64,000 nt of DNA, taken from contig JADCRB010000026.1 of NCBI GenBank assembly GCA_021464245.1, forward strand, positions 1,506,639 to 1,570,638. The letters are read 5' to 3'. Origin of the DNA: Carallia brachiata. Its lineage: Eukaryota; Streptophyta; Magnoliopsida; Malpighiales; Rhizophoraceae. Under the pieces are notes generated by a model. The model was not told where the DNA came from. It did not search any database and worked only from the letters and a program-made list of their open reading frames with translations. The position numbers were made by a program, and so were the translations under genes. Positions 52,232-63,526 of this stretch are shown piece by piece; the stretch's first letter is position 1, and each line of letters begins with the position of its first letter.

Positions 52232-53502
52232 GGGCCCGTTTGGAGTGGTTTAAGCTTTTTGTTTTCTGTTTATTTTTCACAAAAAAAACAGGAAACATGT
52301 TTGTTATTGATTCTGTTTTCTGTTTTTTGTTGAAAAGTTAAAAGTGTTTTTCAAAAAAAAAAAAAAAGGGAAAACAATAAAAATAGCTTTCCGATTTTGT
52401 TTTTCACTTTTTTTTCTATACTTTCTCTCAGAACATTTTCTTTCTCTATCCACCCTTTTTACCATATATCTCTTTACTCATCCTCTCTCTATCCCTCTAT
52501 ATTTTTTCTCTCACTACTCTTTCTCTCTCAACCCATTCTCTCTCTACCCTCTCTCTCCCTTTTCTATCTCTACCATTCTCTCTCTACCCTCTCTCTCCCT
52601 TTTCTATCTCTACCATTCTCTCTCTACCCTCTCTCTCTCTATTTTCTCTCTCTCCTCTCTCCCTTTTTTCTATCTCTACCATTCTCTCTCTACCCCTCTC
52701 TCTCTATTTTCTCTCTCTACTCATTCTCTCTCTACCCTCTCTCTCCTTTTTCTATCTCTACCATTCTCTCTCTACCCTCTCTCTCTATTTTCTCTCTCTA
52801 CTCATTCTCTCTCTACCCTCTCTCTCCTTTTTCTATCTCTATCATTCTCTCTCTCCTCTCCCTTTTTTTCTATCTCTACCATTCTCTCTCTACCCTCTCT
52901 CTCTCTATTTTATCTCTCTACTAATTCTCTCTCTACCCTCTCTCTCTCTCCTTTTTCTCTCTCTATTCATTCTCTCTCTACCCAGACTCTTTCACTTTTT
53001 TCTTGTTTTACCATTCTCTCTACTTATTCTCTCTCTACCCTCTCTCTCTCTCTTTTTTCTCTCTCTATTATTCTCTTTTCTTTCTCTACCCTCTCTCTCT
53101 TTTCTCTCTTTGTCATTTTCTCTACTCATTCTCTCTCTACCCTCTCTCTCTCATTTTCTCTCTCTACTATTCTGTTTACTCATTCTTTCTCAACCCTTTC
53201 TCTTTATATCATTATCTCTACTCATTCTCTTTCTTCTCTCTTTCTCTCTCCTTTTTCTCCCTCTGCTCATTCTCTCTCTACCCTCTTTCTCTCTCTCTCT
53301 CTCTCTCTCCCATTTTTCTCTCTATATTTATACTCTTTTTACCATTTCTCTCACTAACCTTTTTCTACCTATTTTTTTATTCTTATAGAAAAAAAAAATA
53401 AAAATTGACAACAATAAACACAAAAATTCAGCAAACAGCAAAAACAAAAAACAGAAATTGAAAAGCAGAAATAAAAAACTGACAGCGTCTCCAAACGGAA
53501 CC
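52232..53502. mobile_element. TIR element (PIF/Harbinger-like ends) carrying a giant pyrimidine tract
   Basis: The left end GGGCCCGTTTGGAG and the reverse-complemented right end GGTTCCGTTTGGAG form an inverted repeat with two mismatches, and TTA flanks both sides (52229-52231 and 53503-53505). The subterminal regions on both sides are rich in CTGTTTTTTGTT-type motifs (read inward), supporting a single element of 1271 bp. No transposase is encoded; the interior is almost entirely a CT minisatellite (see next entry). Confidence 0.65.
52430..53390. repeat. Polypyrimidine minisatellite of nearly 1 kb
   Basis: Almost only C and T on the plus strand, broken mainly by TA in recurring TCTACC and CTACC motifs. 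Near 52537-52640 the unit is about 40 bp (CCCTCTCTCT...TACCATTCTCTCTCTA); later units are longer and variable. Long open frames cross it in several frames (Ser/Leu/Tyr/Pro only) because the unit lacks stops; they are not proteins. Such tracts can form triplex (H-DNA) structures. Confidence 0.9.
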
Positions 53503-54025
53503 TTAGCTTTCTGATTCATTGGAACTAGACTTAAAATTTTAAAAAATTAGAATCAAGAGTCCGATAGTTGTACTATTTATGTATCGTTGTACTTGTACTA
53601 CTTCCTTTTGTTTAAGAGGATTTCGTAAGCATTTAGTGGTTGATTGTTACTTGGGGATGATTAGACATTCTCCACACATTACAATTAGTGAAGTGATACC
53701 ATTTTGTGTACCAAAAAGAAAAAAAATAGTAATACACACTATTCTCCTATCACGCCGAAGGCATCTTGGTCATCTGTGTACTTGCGCTACCTTTAGCAAC
53801 TGCTCATGGGACGCACATGCACTTTCCTATTTGAAATGATTTGTGTGGACCCAAGCTTTACATGAAAAATGATTCATCTTCTAATATTTACATACTTTCA
53901 TATGGCTTGCTTAAAAATAGTAAAGACAAAGGAGGTCCTTATCTACCAACCAGCCTAACCCGTCTAAAGTTGTCAAAATCGGATTGAATTGGATATTTTT
54001 ATGGGTAAACTCAGGAACCCGTAAC

Positions 54026-54175
54026 TGCTCCGATTCAATTTCTCCTTGAAAACTGGCCAGAACAACAACCGATGACTAAACACTGTCTGATACCCTTCAG
54101 TGCTCCAATCTAGTTTCTGCTTGAAAACCAACCAAAACAACAACCGGTGACCAAACAGGCTTACTAGGCGGTTCA
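54026..54175. repeat. 75-bp tandem duplication
   Basis: Two diverged copies, each starting TGCTCC and containing TTGAAAAC...AACAACAACC followed by ACTAAACA or ACCAAACA. The period is 75 (54026 to 54101). Because 75 is a multiple of three, an open frame on the minus strand spans both copies without further significance. Confidence 0.6.
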
Positions 54176-54527
54176 ACCGATGAACCGGAATCAAAACAAA
54201 AAAGTGTCACGTCACCTTAAAAAAATGAAGAAAAAGTTGTGTTTAAGGAGCCTCGAGCACACGGGGGGAGAAGTCCAAAAAGGAGACTTAAACAACTGCA
54301 CTGAAACTTAAAATCTGAATTTTTATTTGATGAAAGATATTTATTCTATATTTATTGTTTCTTTCTTTCTTTTGCAAACATAGTTTCTTTTTATTCCAAA
54401 AATATTAATTTTGAAAATTTTTATCTCATATACTATTTATTAAAATATATTAAGTTATTTTTAAAATTTTAGACTATTTATTTATTAATGTTTTCATTAA
54501 GGATGAAAATACATAAATTATTTGAGA

Positions 54528-54532
<5 letters not shown>

Positions 54533-54568
<36 letters not shown>
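54533..54568. repeat. (AT)n microsatellite
   Basis: About 18 uninterrupted AT dinucleotides in AT-rich spacer. Confidence 0.95.
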
Positions 54569-54573
<5 letters not shown>

Positions 54574-55769
54574 TGTATTTTGTCCTTAATCTATTTGATT
54601 TAAATTATTTGTCTCTATCAATACATTACATTAATCAATTTTTAACATATATTAATTTTAAATTAAATTAATTTTAATTTTTTAATATTATCATATTTTA
54701 AATTATAAATTACATATAAATAACTGTCCCAAATTTTAATTTGAATCATCTCAGATATAACATAAATTAATTCAATTACGAATGTGAGTTAACAAAATTT
54801 AAGTAGAGTCTAGTTAAAATAAATTTTTATAGAATAAAATTTTATATTTACTATACTCTAAAAAATGTGAGTTAAAACAATAAGTACATAATCTTTTTAG
54901 GTTTTAGATGTGATTAGACACTATTATTCAATAGTATAATAAAATTTTGTGAGATATTTAGTAAGATTCTCTAATTTGGATTAAAGTGATATATGTTTGT
55001 TGAATGACTAAATTAGAAAAAAAAATATTAAATATCATCGAATGAAATGTTTAATTATCTTAGTTCTATATATGATGTAATTATAGGTTTAGTATATAAG
55101 TTATTAAACTTATAAATTAAGATTGAAAATCACTTTTTGATGTGTCCATTCAATATTTTCTATTAAAAAAATTTACTACTTAAATATTATTAGATTCGGT
55201 ACACCTCTCTTGTGACCAAATACAATATTAATCAATCTTAAATTATATAACATGCTGTACATAACTTTTTCGCGACGAAAGCCCATTAATTGGACTCAAA
55301 CTTGACTTGTGGAGGAGAAAAGCTCTCCGAAATATCACAAAACTATCTCCTTAGGTGACGGGTTCTTGTATGAGTTCTTGAAATATTTTCGAGTTGATTG
55401 ATGGGCCGTCCTCGTACGAGTTCTTGAAATCGGAAATATTTGTAACGAGGAATCTTTTTTTTTTTTTTTTTTTTTTTGCATTGTACAATCAATTTCTTTC
55501 TTTAATTTTTTGAACCAAATTTCGTTCTTTAATTAAGTACAGTTAGAAGTGGGCCGGTTTTGGGACCGGAATCATTCGTCACCGCTCACCCATAGTTACA
55601 TTCAATTTTAGAAAAAATAAAAAAAAATCTTGCCATCTTGGCTTGTGCTACAAATTTAATTTCGAAATCTTGCCCCATCGATCGGTTCGAAGCTTTTTCG
55701 ACCGGCGGAATCTTTAATTATAGGCTGTCATTAAGGCGACATAAAAAATAAATGAAACGTAAGATACAA

Positions 55770-57586
55770 CTCTTTATTATAAGGGTTGTGCTATTTGTCA
55801 CGAATATAAACTTCACGACTGCTCACGAAAAGCAGTTATTTTTCTTTAAAGGGTCATGCAACAGCCGTATTTGGTGAAAGGCTAAAATCAGAATAACAGA
55901 ACGGGAGAAAAAATAAATTAAAAAAAAAAACTGCCAAGTCAGTCGTGCTCTATATCGTGATGTTTGGGTCGTGCTCTATATCATTATCCTTATTATGGGT
56001 TGTGCTATTTGTCACAAATATAAGCTTCACGACTGCTCACGAAAAGCAGTTATTTTTCTTTAAAGGGTCATGCAAGAGCCGTATTTGGTGAAAGACTAAA
56101 ATCAGAATAACAGAATGGGAGAAAAAATAAATTAAAAAAAAAAACTGCCAAGTCAGTCGTGCTCTATATCGTGATGTTTGGGTCGTGCTCTATATCATTA
56201 TCCTTATTATGGGTTGTGCTATTTGTCACGAATATAAGCTTCACGACTGCTCACGAAAAGCAGTTATTTTTCTTTAAAGGGTCATGCAAGAGCCGTATTT
56301 GGAGAAAGGCTAAAATCAGAATAACAGAACGGGAGAAAAAATAAATTAAAAAAAAAACTGCCAAGTCAGTCGTGCTCTATATCGTGATGTTTGGGTCGTG
56401 CTCTATATCATTATCCTTATTATGGGTTGTGCTATTTGTCACGAATATAAGCTTCACGACTGCTCACGAAAAGCAGTTATTTTTCTTTAAAGGGTCATGC
56501 AAGAGCCGTATTTGGTGAAAGGCTAAAATCAGAATAACAGAACGGGAGAAAAAATAAATTTAAAAAAAAAACTGTCAAGTCAGTCGTGCTCTATATCGTG
56601 ATGTTTGGGTCGTGCTCTATATCATTATCCTTATTATGGGTTGTGCTATTTGTCACGAATATAAGCTTCACGACTGCTCACGAAAAGCAGTTATTTTTCT
56701 TTAAAGGGTCATGCAAGAGCCGTATTTGGTGAAAGACTAAAATCAGAATAACAGAATGGGAGAAAAAATAAATTAAAAAAAAAAACTGCCAAGTCAGTCG
56801 TGCTCTATATCGTGATGTTTGGGTCGTGCTCTATATCATTATCCTTATTATGGGTTGTGCTATTTGTCACGAATATAAGCTTCACGACTGCTCACGAAAA
56901 GCAGTTATTTTTCTTTAAAGGGTCATGCAAGAGTCGTATTTGGAGAAAGGCTAAAATCAGAATAACAGAACGGGAGAAAAAATAAATTAAAAAAAAAACT
57001 GCCAAGTCAGTCGTGCTCTATATCGTGATGTTTGGGTCGTGCTCTATATCATTATCCTTATTATGGGTTGTGCTATTTGTCACGAATATAAGCTTCACGA
57101 CTGCTCACGAAAAGCAGTTATTTTTCTTTAAAGGGTCATGCAAGAGCCGTATTTGGTGAAAGGCTAAAATCAGAATAACAGAACGGGAGAAAAAATAAAT
57201 TTAAAAAAAAAACTGTCAAGTCAGTCGTGCTCTATATCGTGATGTTTGGGTCGTGCTCTATATCATTATCCTTATTATGGGTTGTGCTATTTGTCACGAA
57301 TATAAGCTTCACGACTGTTCACGAAAAGCAGTTATTTTTCTTTAAAGGGTCATGCAAGAGCCGTATTTGGTGAAAGGATAAAATCAGAATAACAGAACGG
57401 GAGAAAAAATAAATTAAAAAAAAAAACTGCCAAGTCAGTCGTGCTCTATATCGTGATGTTTGGGTCGTGCTCTATATCATTATCCTTATTATGGGTTGTG
57501 CTATTTGTCACGAATATAAGTTTCACGACTGCTCACGAAAAGCAGTTATTTTTCTTTAAAGGGTCATGCAAGAGCCGTATTTGGTC
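55770..57586. repeat. 214-bp tandem satellite, about 8.5 units, with three-unit higher-order period
   Basis: The landmark GGGTTGTGCTATTTGTCAC recurs at 55783, 55997, 56211, 56424, 56638, 56852, 57065, 57279 and 57493, spaced 213-214 bases. Variant markers repeat every third unit (641 bp): GGTGAAAGAC with AATGGG in units 2 and 5; GGAGAAAGG in units 3 and 6; and a TTTAAAAA...CTGTCAAG form in units 4 and 7. Each unit holds a perfect hairpin (ACTGCT, loop CACGAAA, AGCAGT) and a doubled GTCGTGCTCTATATC. Open frames across it are repeat by-products. I do not recognise the unit as a known centromeric or subtelomeric satellite. Confidence 0.95.
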
Positions 57587-57783
57587 ATCCAAGAGTAAAA
57601 TTATTTTTTAAAAAATAAATTAAAAAAAAATAAATATTCCTACCCGTCTACCATCTCTTGTTATGACCTGAGTTAGTGTTTTGCTTGACTAGGCTCCTCG
57701 TTATTAATCACCGAATCTTATAATCTCGTGATTAGAAGATTTTATTTAATTTGAAAGTTTGGTGAGATTAAATATATAATCTT

Positions 57784-58530
57784 AGATTGAAGTCGAACTC
57801 TTCTGTTCGCCGGCTTTTGTCGTGCGATTTGTTGGCCTCAGTGCCATTCTGTGCTCCTTTGTGGGCTGGTGAGGTCTTGGTGCCTCTTTGTGGGTGTGTT
57901 TGCTGTTTTGGGTGGGGGTTTCCGTCTAATTTTGTGTGGGCATTGCTGGTTTTGTTTCCGTTTGGTGCTTCTGTTGCCGCTCCGGCGCGGTCCCCCGCCT
58001 TCTCATCTCCTTGATTTGGGCGGGAAGGTGGGGGATCGTTCCCTTTTGCGGCCTGTCAACTTCTGTACAGCGGCGTGGATGGTGCTCCTTTTGCGTTTGG
58101 TTGCTGGGTCACTGGAGGTTAGGAGTGGGATCGCCGACCGTTTGCTCCCTGATGTAGCCGTCTCTTCTGGCGTTTTGGGTTTTCCCGATGTCGTGCTGCT
58201 GTGGCTGAAGGACTGTCTGTTGACTGTGCCCTCTCTAAGCCTGGTTTGCAGCTATGTGGGTGCCCGCTTCACACCGGAGCTTCTCTGGTGCCCGGCCGTC
58301 GCTGCCGCCTATGGTGGTGGTGGTTTCAGTGTTCTGGGATTTGCTTTGGGCCTTTGGGCCTTTCTGGGTTGGGTCTCCCTCTGGATCTTTTGTGTACCTA
58401 GTAACGTGGGTTTCTGTAGTGAACCTTTCCTTGTAATAAATGGTTGGGGCTTGGGCTTGGTTCTCACAGGCCTTGTACTTCTGTTTTAATTTAATGCAAA
58501 TTTCCTCTCTGTTCAAAAAAAAAAAAAAAA
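57784..58530 (+). mobile_element. GC-rich poly-A retroposon, probably a LINE 3' fragment
   Basis: A G/T- and C-rich block of about 720 bp stands out sharply from AT-rich flanks. It ends TTAATGCAAATTTCCTCTC, then TGTTC and 20 or more A residues, the style of plant L1-type LINE 3' ends. A possible target duplication is ATATATAATCTT (about 57773-57784) against ATATATAAAATCTT after the A-run (58551-58564), blurred by AT-repeat expansion. Three overlapping open frames cross it, the longest of 212 codons, and none resembles a known protein. It lies directly upstream of the SDR TATA box. Confidence 0.65.
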
Positions 58531-58553
58531 AAAAAAAATAATATATATATATA

Positions 58554-58560
58554 TATAAAA
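58554..58560 (+). promoter_or_regulatory. Probable TATA box of the SDR gene
   Basis: TATAAAA at the end of a TATATA run, immediately after the retroposon poly-A tail. Transcription would start near 58590. The leader would include a nine-codon upstream frame (ATG 58598, stop 58625-58627). Confidence 0.45.
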
Positions 58561-58743
58561 TCTTGCGTGTAACAGACTAAGCTGAGTTGTTCTGTTAAAT
58601 GCAAAGAAAGAAGTCAGGAAAATATTGAAACACTCAATTTCTCTCTCTAAAAATCTCTGGAACTCTCCTCTCTGTCTCCGCTCTGTCCTTTCTCTACCCA
58701 AAATCATTGTTTGGAAATCCCCACAAATCACTGCGTAATTCAA

Positions 58744-61700
58744 ATGGAAGCCTACGGCCAACAAGTGGTTCTGATCACCGGCTGCAGCCAGGGAGGTATA
58801 GGCCACGCGCTTGCTCGCGAGTTTGCGGCCAACGACTGCCTCGTGGTGGCCACGAGCAGGTCTTTGAACTCCATGGCAGACCTCGAACACGACCACAGGT
58901 TCCATCTGCAAGAACTGGATGTTGTGTCGGACGAGAGCGTCCGGCATGTCGTGTCGAATGTTGTTGAAAAGTACGGCAGAGTTGATGTCTTGGTTAACAA
59001 CGCTGGAGTTCAGTGCATTGGCCCTCTTGCTGAGATCCCTTTATCTGCTATGCAGCACACTTTCAATACTAATGTTTTTGGTATTCATTCTCTTTGAAAT
59101 CCTCTGTCTGTTTGTGTTTGTTATGTAGACCCAAAGTTTGTTGTTTGATGTCTAGCAATTATTTTCATGCTTTGCATAAATAGTCAGATCTTATTTGCTG
59201 CTAATTAGTTGATACTTTTAGGGGTACAGTTAGAATAATAGGCGGACAATTATATTGTTAACATATGAATCAGTGACGGGACTCTGGGTACCACCCTTAC
59301 TTTCTCATTTTTTCGACAAGAAAAAAAAAAAAAAAGGGTGAATTTGGTCTAGTATATATGGGGATGCAAGTGCCCACAACATTGTTGACATGCTGCTGAG
59401 GACTAAAGGCTGTTTTTTGTTAGATCTTCATTTTGCTTGTGTTTTCTGCTCAATGTATAAAATCATCAATCAAACGTATGTAATTTGCTGGGTGCTCCGT
59501 TGTTGGACACTATTAATATAGTGCTTAGTCCTTGGCACTGGCTGATTAGGCTGTGTATTGGTTACAATCTGACAGTGGCCTGCAGCTGTAGGGATTATTC
59601 TTGATGCTGTTTATCTAAACATAGAATTTGGCATGTTTGCGCTCTTCTCTGCTTCTCTTAGTGTTTTGGTATACAGGCTGCAAATGAATGTTTCTTGTTC
59701 AATCTGTTAACATATTTAACTTAGCACATTTTGAAGGTCCTGATGACATATAAGAATGCCGGTTGCTTGTACTCCGAGGAGCACCGTTCTGCAGGATCCA
59801 AGTAGTTCTGTTTTATAGTATCTCTTAGATTTCTAATGCAAAATGAGGCATCCAATGTACTTCTAGACGAAGTAGACCAACTCTATTATCCTTTTTATTT
59901 GAATTTCTTCAAAGTATCCCTGACTCGTTGATTGTAAATTCATGTGTTTTAAGGGGAAAATAGTTTCGGTTGCATTTCCCTCTTAGTAGCAGAAACCTGA
60001 ATTTAGTTCTGGGTTCATCAATAGTATTCCTCTCCTTGCATTAGCATTCATATAATCTTCGTTTTGTTTGCCTGCTTTCCGCATCACTATCCATCTTTCC
60101 TATAAGAATGGAACAATCTGTGAACTTCTCCAAGTGAAAGGAACCTGCAGAAACAAAACTTGAACAAAAATATTGCAATGTCAAGACATTACTTTCATGG
60201 ATCATTCATTATGTATAGTTTGTGACCTTTGCTAACCTTTCGATGATGCCTTTGTTTTGATCCCGTGGTATCCTGATGGGCTTGGGTCGGTTATATGAGT
60301 CTTTTCTGGTCATTATATCATGTTATGAATTAAGTTTGTAATCAGAGATAATTGTCCTAAATCCTCTTTAACAAAAGATTTCCAAGTCAATTTAGGTCTT
60401 CTCTCCCTCTCCTCTCACCATCACTAGATTTGGTCTCTCCTCTTAATTGTAGCATTTGTTGGAACATATTTAAACCAATGCAAATGTCATTTCCTTAACA
60501 TTTTTCCTATCGGTTCTACATCTGCTTCACCATGAATTTCCTCATTTCTCATGTGGTGCTTCCTACGGTGGCCGCAAGTCTATCTAAGGATTCTCTTCTT
60601 GGTACAGACCAACTGCAATTGAGTAGTCTGCTCTCACATTTTAGTGTACTGATGCAGATTATTGCTCATTCATGCATGTCCCTTGTTACATTACTAATTA
60701 ATGTGAGAATTTTCTTCTACTCAGTGCCCACCACAACACTTGCTTAGGAACTCAATCATATGCTTTCTCTAGATCAATAAAAACATGTGTAGATCATAAT
60801 CATTTTTGGGATATTTTCCCCTCGATTTTTCCTAGGAGAAAAATAGCTTCAGTTATTGACCTATCCAGCATAAGCCTGAATTGATAGTCTAAGATTGTGA
60901 CAGTCTTCCACAAATGTTGTTATTTTATCCTTTCTTATGACTTCGTAGTTTAACTCATCAGTTTGATGTCATAGTTAATCTTGAATGGCCCCTTATGTTT
61001 GTGAATTAGGACAAGTGTGTTCATCCTCCACTTATCATTTATCCTCCCGCTCTTTAGTATCCTATCAAAGAGCCTATTCAACGATGTAACCATTTTTCTC
61101 CTAAGGATTTCCAAGTTTCAGTCATTATCTCATCTGGCCACATGCTTTTCCACCTCTCGTCTTTCTGATAGGCTAGACATTAAAAGCCTTCTTGAGTTCT
61201 TTTTGAGGGTTTTTATCTGTTTGAAGAGCTAAGTAGAATGTAAACTGCACTTAGTGATTTGTTCTCTTTTATTCATGGTCACAAACCCGAAGCATAACAT
61301 CCTCAAGTCGGACTCAAGAATGCTGGTTTTCATGTTTAAAAGGAATGTATATTGTACATTGGTAGGCCTGTTGCAGGATATGCATCGCACCTCACTCACT
61401 TACTGCATTAATTTACCTAGAAAAGCCTCTTCATACCTCATTCATGATGCTATGTATTTTGTTTCCTATTGTTGGGCACGTGAAGCTTCAAATTTTCTTG
61501 TTTTTCTATTGTGTTGCATACCTATAGGTTCCATGAGGCTGGTTCAGGCAGTTGTTCCTCATATGGCATCAAGGAGAAAGGGGAAAATTGTGAATGTTGG
61601 AAGTGCTGCAGTTATGGCTCCTACCCCATGGTCTGGTGTTTACACTGCAACAAAAGCCGCTCTTCATGCACTCACTGATACATTGAGGTTTGTATATCGT

Positions 61701-62546
61701 AAAAATGCCTAGGGTACTGTTTTAGTTTGTTTTAATGATGCTGCAAACGAGCGACCACCCTGTCAAGTGTAGATAAAATAAATAAATAAATAAATAAGAA
61801 AAAAAGTACTTAACTTGCAAGCAGGTATAATGCAAACATATATTCCATGTTAACTTCTGAGTGTTTAGATTTTGACTATTGGACCTTTGCAGCCTTAACT
61901 TTGACGAAAAGGGGCAGCAAAAAGCTATCCTATCAAAAATTTTCACGCATCTATTCACAGATAGTCGAACAAAATACTTATTTTTCACAAACTGTAGTTT
62001 GGCAAGTACATAATTTTCTGATTTGTCATCTCAAATATTGGGTTCTGCCACCAGTAGTTTATATCAACGGCCTCAATAATAACAGTGGTGTTGTTACTTG
62101 ATATTATCAAGTTATAAATACCCATGGATCTGTAACTATCCAGTCCAGATGAATTCTTGTTCATCAATACATTCCAACAATGATCTATGTTGAAGTGCAG
62201 GTTGGAACTCAGGCCTTTAGGGATTGATGTTATCAATGTCATTCCAGGAGCTATTAAGTCCAACATGGGTAATTCAGCTACAGCCACCTACAATCAGATG
62301 CCCGAATGGAAGTTATACAAGCCGTTTGAAGCAGAAATGAGAAGGAGGGCAAATTTTTCACAGGAAAACAGGCCCACCCCCACAGAAGTGTTTGCAAAGA
62401 AAACTGTGGCTGCCGTACTGAAGAGCAATCCGCCTGCATGGTTCTCCTATGGCCAATACTCCACTGTTACATCAATAATGTATCATTTACCCCTTTTTGT
62501 TAGAGATTTCATTATTGCTCGAGCTTTTAAATTGAATTCTAAGTGA
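58744..62546 (+). CDS. Short-chain dehydrogenase/reductase, AYR1-like (At5g10050 type)
   Basis: Three exons, 58744-59080, 61528-61687 and 62201-62546, give 280 residues with matching intron phases. Classical SDR motifs are all present: the cofactor-binding TGCSQGGIG (12-20), NNAG (85-88), catalytic Ser138 (VNVGS), Tyr151 and Lys155 (YTATK), and the PGAIKS segment after the active site. The closest family is NADPH-dependent 1-acyldihydroxyacetone-phosphate reductase, which reduces acyl-DHAP to lysophosphatidate on membranes in yeast; the plant substrate is not established. A hydrophobic C-terminal part ([17 protein letters not shown]) could bind a membrane. Plant orthologues carry nearly identical sequence around LRLELRP-GIDVINV-PGAI. 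The 2.4 kb first intron holds an RTE-type LINE relic. The start is the first ATG that keeps the Rossmann strand intact. Confidence 0.93.
60355..61240 (-). mobile_element. RTE-type LINE reverse transcriptase relic
   Basis: Read on the minus strand, broken pieces of an RTE-clade reverse transcriptase appear in the right order: [16 protein letters not shown]; a [20 protein letters not shown] piece; a segment matching 'QFGFMPGRSTTEAI' (here [16 protein letters not shown]); DLEKAYD followed by [10 protein letters not shown]; an AVGLYQ piece; and, after an apparent internal deletion, the C-terminal part ([13 protein letters not shown], then GRPKLTW-like residues). Stops and frameshifts are frequent, so it is old and dead. 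It lies antisense in the first SDR intron. Confidence 0.8.
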
Positions 62547-63407
62547 TGGCAGCATTGTGTGTTCTTCACTCGCACCTGTAATCAAATTGCTTGAGTTGTA
62601 ATGTCACTATGTAAGCATGCTTCATATCAGTAAGAACAAGGAAATTACGTTCATTCAACATGGGAAGAACAAGATGGTAATAAAATCAATGTGAAGTAGA
62701 GACTGAGAACTGCAGGGTCTATGGCTTCAGGACTTTTAGGAATTTTCTGCGGAGAACTTTCCGAGCATAAACCCAACTAACAATGGTCTGGGCCATCCTG
62801 TCTGCTGAATTTCGTGCCTACTCCCGATTGAATGCATTTCCTTCTCTTTTTCTTTTGTTTTTTTAGGTCAAAAAGAACCTTTAAATACTAAGAAAAGAAA
62901 TTAGAATCATTAAAATTTAAATACAAAATCAAGAAGTTCCAAGAAAAATATCTTGACTAATTGTACTAAAAATATGAATTTATCTTTGTTTTTCTTTTTT
63001 TTTTCCCTCATTCGTGAGGGTGGATAGTATGGGAAAAAACTCGCAGGATTGAAGAACGCACCTTCCAAAACTTTCTGAAGTAATGAGAGTGCTCGAGATC
63101 ACGCTCTGTGTGCTACCGCAAGTTGTGTGCTATCACAAGTAAATAATAATAATAATAATAATAAAGGAAAGAAAAAAAGATGAACAAGAAAGATTTACAA
63201 GTTGGAAGGTTTATATATTTGTAACCTGAAATAGCAAGTCATTATTTAATCACAAGTATATGACCAAGTCTCAAATTTCCAATTTATCAAATACTAAAAC
63301 ACATAAGATAAAAAGTTTGGTAGAATTTGACACAAATTAACTTCGTTCCGCCTTTGTATTTGGCCCCTGGCTCCACTTTTACATGCACATGATGAGTTAG
63401 ATTCTAT
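62547..63407. other. Tail-to-tail spacer between SDR and the edge gene
   Basis: Probable 3' UTRs of both genes and a short (AAT)n microsatellite (about 63146-63166). No other gene seen. Confidence 0.6.
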
Positions 63408-63526
63408 CTACTCACTTTCCTCATCACTTTCATGGAAGTTCAAATGATTCATATTCCTTTCTAGCGGCGGAAGCCCGTCTTCTTCGGAGTCCGTAGAAGA
63501 TCCCTCACCCTCACTTCTTTCTGCTC
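63408..63526 (-). CDS. Last exon of a gene extending beyond the right edge
   Basis: On the minus strand a good acceptor (GCCACAG) is followed by 39 in-frame codons and TAG (63410-63408). The peptide is acidic: ERSEGEGSSTDSEEDGLPPL, then ERNMNHLNFHESDEESE at the very end. Acidic Ser/Asp/Glu tails of this kind occur on ribosome-biogenesis and RNA-binding proteins. From the Arabidopsis gene order, a TSR3-like protein (At5g10070) is a possibility, but the exon alone does not prove it. The upstream exons would lie mostly beyond 64000; I could not identify another one in 63527-64000. Confidence 0.6.

Larger units (their letters stand above)
53506..55769. other. Intergenic DNA before the satellite
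   Basis: No gene seen. It contains a 75-bp tandem duplication (54026-54175), an (AT)n microsatellite (54533-54568) and a T-run near 55450-55477. Confidence 0.5.

Noticed and set aside
52344..53357. 337-codon open frame rich in Ser, Leu, Tyr and Pro
   Set aside because: It is the translation of a CT minisatellite; several frames are open across the same tract and there is no start context or family similarity.
56159..56985. Two identical 61-codon frames
   Set aside because: They are the same satellite variant in units 3 and 6, not a gene pair.
55770..57586. Possible CRISPR-like or clustered repeat array
   Set aside because: Whole 214-bp units are repeated without unique spacers, in a plant nuclear context; this is a satellite.
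57851..58489. 212-codon open frame in the GC-rich block
   Set aside because: Two other frames are also largely open, the residues do not resemble a known protein, and the block ends in a LINE-style poly-A tail. Treated as retroposon sequence.
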